Origin: Maratus speciosus
Taxonomy: Eukaryota; Arthropoda; Arachnida; Araneae; Salticidae
Direction: 5' to 3'
DNA: 64,000 nt
Assembly: GCA_963932465.1 (NCBI GenBank)
Contig: OZ010786.1
Coordinates: 598,971,038 to 599,035,037 of the forward strand
The notes beneath the pieces were generated by a model. The model did no database searches and had not been told where the DNA came from. It was given only the letters and a program-made list of their open reading frames with translations. Every line of letters begins with the position of its first letter. Position 1 is the first letter of the stretch. A program made the translations under genes and the position numbers. Below, piece by piece: positions 60,951-64,000 of this stretch.

Positions 60951-61404
60951 TTTTTCTACAGTAATTTTATAAATAGTTACAATTTTCACCCATAGACAGC
61001 GCTGCTATGTCTCAAACTGCAGGAAAGCCAACACCAACATATGTATATATTGACATTAATTTGATCATTCTTAAAGTTTGAGACAGCGGAGTACCATTTA
61101 TGGTCAAAAAATTAAGCTAGTTTTAAAAGGAAATGTATGAGCTACCCGATATAACCACGTCCTTTATTTCATATTTATATTTATCAACGATTTACTGAAT
61201 TTTTAAATTTGGGAGTCGTAAAACATCCTGTATATTTAACCTTCCTTAATATCAAATCATTTAAAACAATTATAACAATTTATTTAAGAAAAAATTTAAA
61301 GATGTATCATATTAAAAGAAATAGAAAAAGCGGATATGATTGATATTAGTATATAGATTGCTTATAATTTCATAACAAACTAATTTTGGATGGAGGAGCC
61401 TCAC

Positions 61405-61522
61405 CCTTCTGTTTCAGTTTTTTACACCGCGCTGGAGCAAATCTAAGCAAACGCACACAGCATTCATCGTCATTGCAGTCTTCTTTATTGTTGCATTTTC
61501 CACCCTCTTTGGCAAAGGAAAG
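61405..61522 (-). CDS. Prokineticin/AVIT-type cysteine-rich secreted protein, first half of the domain (exon)
   Basis: The minus strand has a strong pyrimidine-rich acceptor (TTGTTTTACCTTTCAG) followed by 39 codons plus one base, ending at donor GTGAGG. Cysteines at exon residues 10, 16, 21, 22 and 33 give C-x5-C-x4-CC-x10-C, exactly the first half of the prokineticin fold. Short readable stretches are GGKCNNKEDC and DDECCVR. Family knowledge: these are small secreted disulfide-rich proteins, including arthropod astakines (haemocyte cytokines) and venom MIT-like peptides. The sequence alone does not say which. The intron enters in phase 0 and leaves in phase 1. A separate signal-peptide exon is expected upstream (right) and is not found in the correct orientation. 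Confidence 0.88.
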
Positions 61523-61562
61523 CTGAAAGGTAAAACAAGAAAGAAAAAATTATGCGTCCAGC

Positions 61563-62378
61563 GTAGATTATGAAACACTTTCCAACACATTCAGAATAAT
61601 GTAACAAAACTGCATCGTTTAAAAAATTAAAATATTACATCTAACTCAACCCTATGGAAACGCATAACACATTTCAAAACCCAATTTCAGCTGTTCCCAT
61701 TCACAATCGGAAAATGATTCGAATTTTTTCAGCAGCACTGTATAGGATATATAGATTTGTATCTAATTAACTACATGCATGCCAAAATTTAGTTCACTTA
61801 GAAATACATATACTTCAGTTGAAAATTCCCCTTCAGCATTTTCCTCTAATAAGGAGAATGGTACTTGATTACTTTTGTGCAGCCCTATGTAGGAGGTATA
61901 GAATTTATATATAACGAGTAACATGAAAAAATTAGTTAAATTTAAAAGCGCATATCGAATTTTAAAACGTACACTCCAGCCATTATTACTCAAAGAGAGT
62001 ACTGTAACCGATTTCTTTTGTGTGTCCCTGTAAATGAATAAAAAATGCCACGAATGCCCGGTTCTAACGTGATCGTAGTGAAATTCAGAGATTTATATCA
62101 GTTTCAATACATTTGAAATAGCATAATGTCATTAAAATTCTCTGCAAACGATTTTTCCCTATATAACATAATGTAATGGAATAATTTTGAGTGCCCCTGT
62201 AAATGAACTATTAATCCCACGTACTTTATATACAATACCAAGCACCTTTAGTGCCCCTAAATAACCTTCATCAATTGCATGAAAATCCAAGTATATTTAC
62301 GGCAGTTAGAGCGTGGACAGATGGACAGACAGACAGACAAACCGAATGCATGAACACTTTTCAACTTTGTTGGAAAGT

Positions 62379-62382
<4 letters not shown>
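61563..62382 (-). repeat. Dispersed TIR-bounded repeat, copy 2
   Basis: Reverse copy of 51079-51891: GGTTTGTCTGTC, TGCAATTGATGAAGGTTATT and the ACAGGGGCACTCAAAA blocks all recur. ORFs inside are shadows. Flanked right by (TAA)n at 62382-62421. Confidence 0.82.
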
Positions 62383-62421
<39 letters not shown>

Positions 62422-62696
62422 GGTTTTCATTCTGATTTGAGCAAATTATCTTTATGCTTTGAAAATTAGTATTAGCTAGCACCCGTAAATTAATAACATA
62501 ACCTATTATTCTTCTAGTAAATATCAAGGGATAGACTAATAATAGTATCCAGAAAAGAATGTCCCAGTTATAAATTTTAATAGTATCAACAGCATTGTAG
62601 AGCGTTGGTTCAAGATCACACATAAAGAGTAACTCCAACAGTTTTAGATAAGCGCATGCGCGAATACTGCTTTGTTGTTGACTCGCTTGCAGTGCC

Positions 62697-63498
62697 ACAT
62701 GCATGTTCACAATACCTACTCGGTTGAGATTGGCTCGCCAGATTCAGATATTCGATCATACTGACTTTGAATGTCTTGGAAGCGGTGTTCAGTAAATTAA
62801 AATTTTGTTCTAAGCTTTTTCGAGCGGCGTACGTAGTAGCTATGTGGTATGTTGTCTGTCTCCGTACAACAGAATCCCAGTTCAAATCCAAGCCTTGAAA
62901 AATTGATTTGTTTTTATTTTTCAATATTTAATTAAGTTATAAAAAATAATTTTAATAAAAAAATAGAAAGTTTCTATTTTTCAATAATTGAAAAAGTTAT
63001 AAAAAATATTTTAAACAACATTAGTAATTTATGAAATGAAAATATTTTTAATATTCGTTATGATGATTGCAGTTTTAACGAATTTCATGCACGACAAGGT
63101 AAATACATCTTCTTCTTCTTTTATTTTTTATTTATTTTTTTTTTTGAAGCGCTTATGTATGATAAAAAAATATACTAATTTACAAACTCTCGCACAAACA
63201 ATACTAATATTATTAGAAACACCTGAGGCGCACAGCATGCTTTATTGCGTTTATAGAACTTCAGAAATATATTTTATAAATTTAAATACATTATTTACGT
63301 TCATATTTTTTTTTAATTATTCAAAATCACCATTAGATTGTGTTATAATTAAATTGCTTGCATCAAAAATACACGCTGCATGATACCAGTCGATCGCCAC
63401 TTCCAAGGCATTAAAAATTACTATGATCTGAATCTAGCGAGCCAATCAGAACCACTCGGGACCTGAACCGAGTAGGTATTGTGAATATGCGTGCAGCA
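62697..63498. repeat. Inverted repeat pair enclosing the possible signal exon
   Basis: CACAATACCTACTCGGTT...GATTGGCTCGCCAGATTCAG (62706-62757) is matched in reverse by CTGAATCTAGCGAGCCAATC...AACCGAGTAGGTATTGTG (63426-63484). The right arm has about 15 extra bases in the middle. Confidence 0.85.
63036..63098 (+). CDS. Possible signal-peptide exon (orientation conflicts with the adjacent gene)
   Basis: Twenty-one codons starting MKIFLIFVMMIAVLTNFM end at a canonical donor (AAG|GTAAAT) in phase 0. A short Lys start followed by a hydrophobic core is what a secretory signal looks like. The neighbouring prokineticin-like exon at 61405-61522 needs exactly such a phase-0 signal exon, but this one is on the opposite strand. 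It lies between inverted repeats at about 62697-62757 and 63426-63498. It could be a first exon of another gene to the right, an inverted first exon, or a chance AT-rich ORF. Confidence 0.35.
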
Positions 63499-63571
63499 TG
63501 CTCAAACTGACGGCTCCTGAGTGTAAAGCGCTATTGTAGGACTGAAGATTTAAAAGCCGTTAGGGCCATAT

Positions 63572-63769
63572 GATATTTTCCTTTGAGGCTTTATAAAAGA
63601 TCGCGTCTACGTTTCGCCGCTACCTAATGATTTGCCACAGTTGAGACACAGAATTGAAGAGGCTATTGCTTCCATTACTCTAGACTTGTTAACCGAAGTG
63701 TGGGAAGAATTGGACTTTAGGTTGGATGTGTGCCCTATAACTAAAGATGCATATGTTGAACATTTGTAA
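63572..63769 (+). pseudogene. Tc1/mariner transposase C-terminal fragment
   Basis: Reads DIFL, a stop where Trp is expected, then GFIKDRVYVSPLPNDLPQL, EEAIASITLDLLTEVWEEL and RLDVCPITKDAYVEHL before TAA at 63767-63769. This is the tail of a DDE transposase of the same type as the 43774-44046 fragment. The element's right end GGACACCCTG is at 63871-63880, followed by TA. Confidence 0.88.
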
Positions 63770-64000
63770 GAAAAGCTAGGTTAGTTTACCTTCAATTTGA
63801 TGTATGATGTTTTGGAAATAATCTAAATTAAACTGTTATAATATATCATTGAAACTGGGACCTTTTTGATGGACACCCTGTATTTTATATGTTGTTCGTG
63901 GCGCTATCTACTGGTAAGTGAAATATGATAAATAAATATAAGTTGAGTCAGGTTTGCATCCCGGTTCGAGATGCAAGAGCAATGCCGAATTTATGTGTTG

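Larger units (their letters stand above)
50291..61404 (-). other. 11.1 kb intron of the prokineticin-like gene
   Basis: This interval lies between donor GTGAGG (61404) and acceptor TTTTATAG (50291). It contains the GGGCTAATCC transposon (50414-54666), a 0.49 kb palindrome (54850-55336), a tRNA-like sequence, a cluster of hairpin MITEs (56.9-59.85 kb) and a 195-bp direct duplication. Nothing else in it looks like a host exon. Confidence 0.8.

Overview
This is AT-rich animal nuclear DNA, most likely from an arthropod and plausibly an arachnid. Spliced exons, very long introns, Tc1/mariner, hAT-like and LINE debris and tRNA-derived SINEs all point that way. The host assignment is inference. No bacterial, organellar or viral gene was recognised.

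Two host genes are visible, both on the minus strand and both only partly inside the window. (1) V-type H+-ATPase catalytic subunit A: the start-codon exon (29455-29533) and the second coding exon (11051-11179) are separated by an 18.3 kb intron; the rest of the gene lies left of the window. (2) A secreted prokineticin/AVIT-type cysteine-rich protein (the astakine / MIT-like class): exons at 61405-61522 and 50172-50290 are separated by an 11.1 kb intron. Splice phases and cysteine spacing fit the family exactly. A possible signal-peptide exon at 63036-63098 is on the wrong strand, but lies inside an inverted-repeat pair that could have flipped it.

Almost everything else is transposable elements, many with boundaries readable from terminal inverted repeats (TIRs) and target-site duplications (TSDs). 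Region by region: 0.6-1.5 kb hAT-like MITE; 3.0-7.65 kb hAT-like element carrying a 1.4 kb palindrome; 8.2-10.1 kb a four-layer nest; 11.05-29.45 kb the V-ATPase intron, carrying a 12.26 kb hAT-like composite (13303-25562) that holds a TACCGAAT-type element, a large inverted repeat, a tandem/inverted tRNA-Thr-like array with its own 15-bp TSD, a TA-flanked repeat-rich element and a pogo-like minisatellite element; 30.46-33.30 kb an almost complete dead mariner interrupted by a hAT MITE; 33-49 kb a mosaic of hAT MITEs, mariner relics and palindromes; 50.2-61.5 kb the intron of the prokineticin-like gene.

The most notable item is a 4253-bp transposon at 50414-54666. It has TIRs of GGGCTAATCCA, a 4-bp TSD (ATAG), seven same-orientation copies of the 15-mer TGTAACGTGAGTCAC (one diverged) near its ends, and a broken two-frameshift gene of an arthropod/cnidarian 'uncharacterized protein' family with DFAEN, SDG and HGKGPVDGIGG motifs. 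I read it as a transposase of a 4-bp-TSD superfamily, possibly Sola. A 408-bp element at 25766-26173 shares the terminus (GGGCCATTCC) and a 4-bp TSD (TCAA), so it looks like a short non-autonomous relative.
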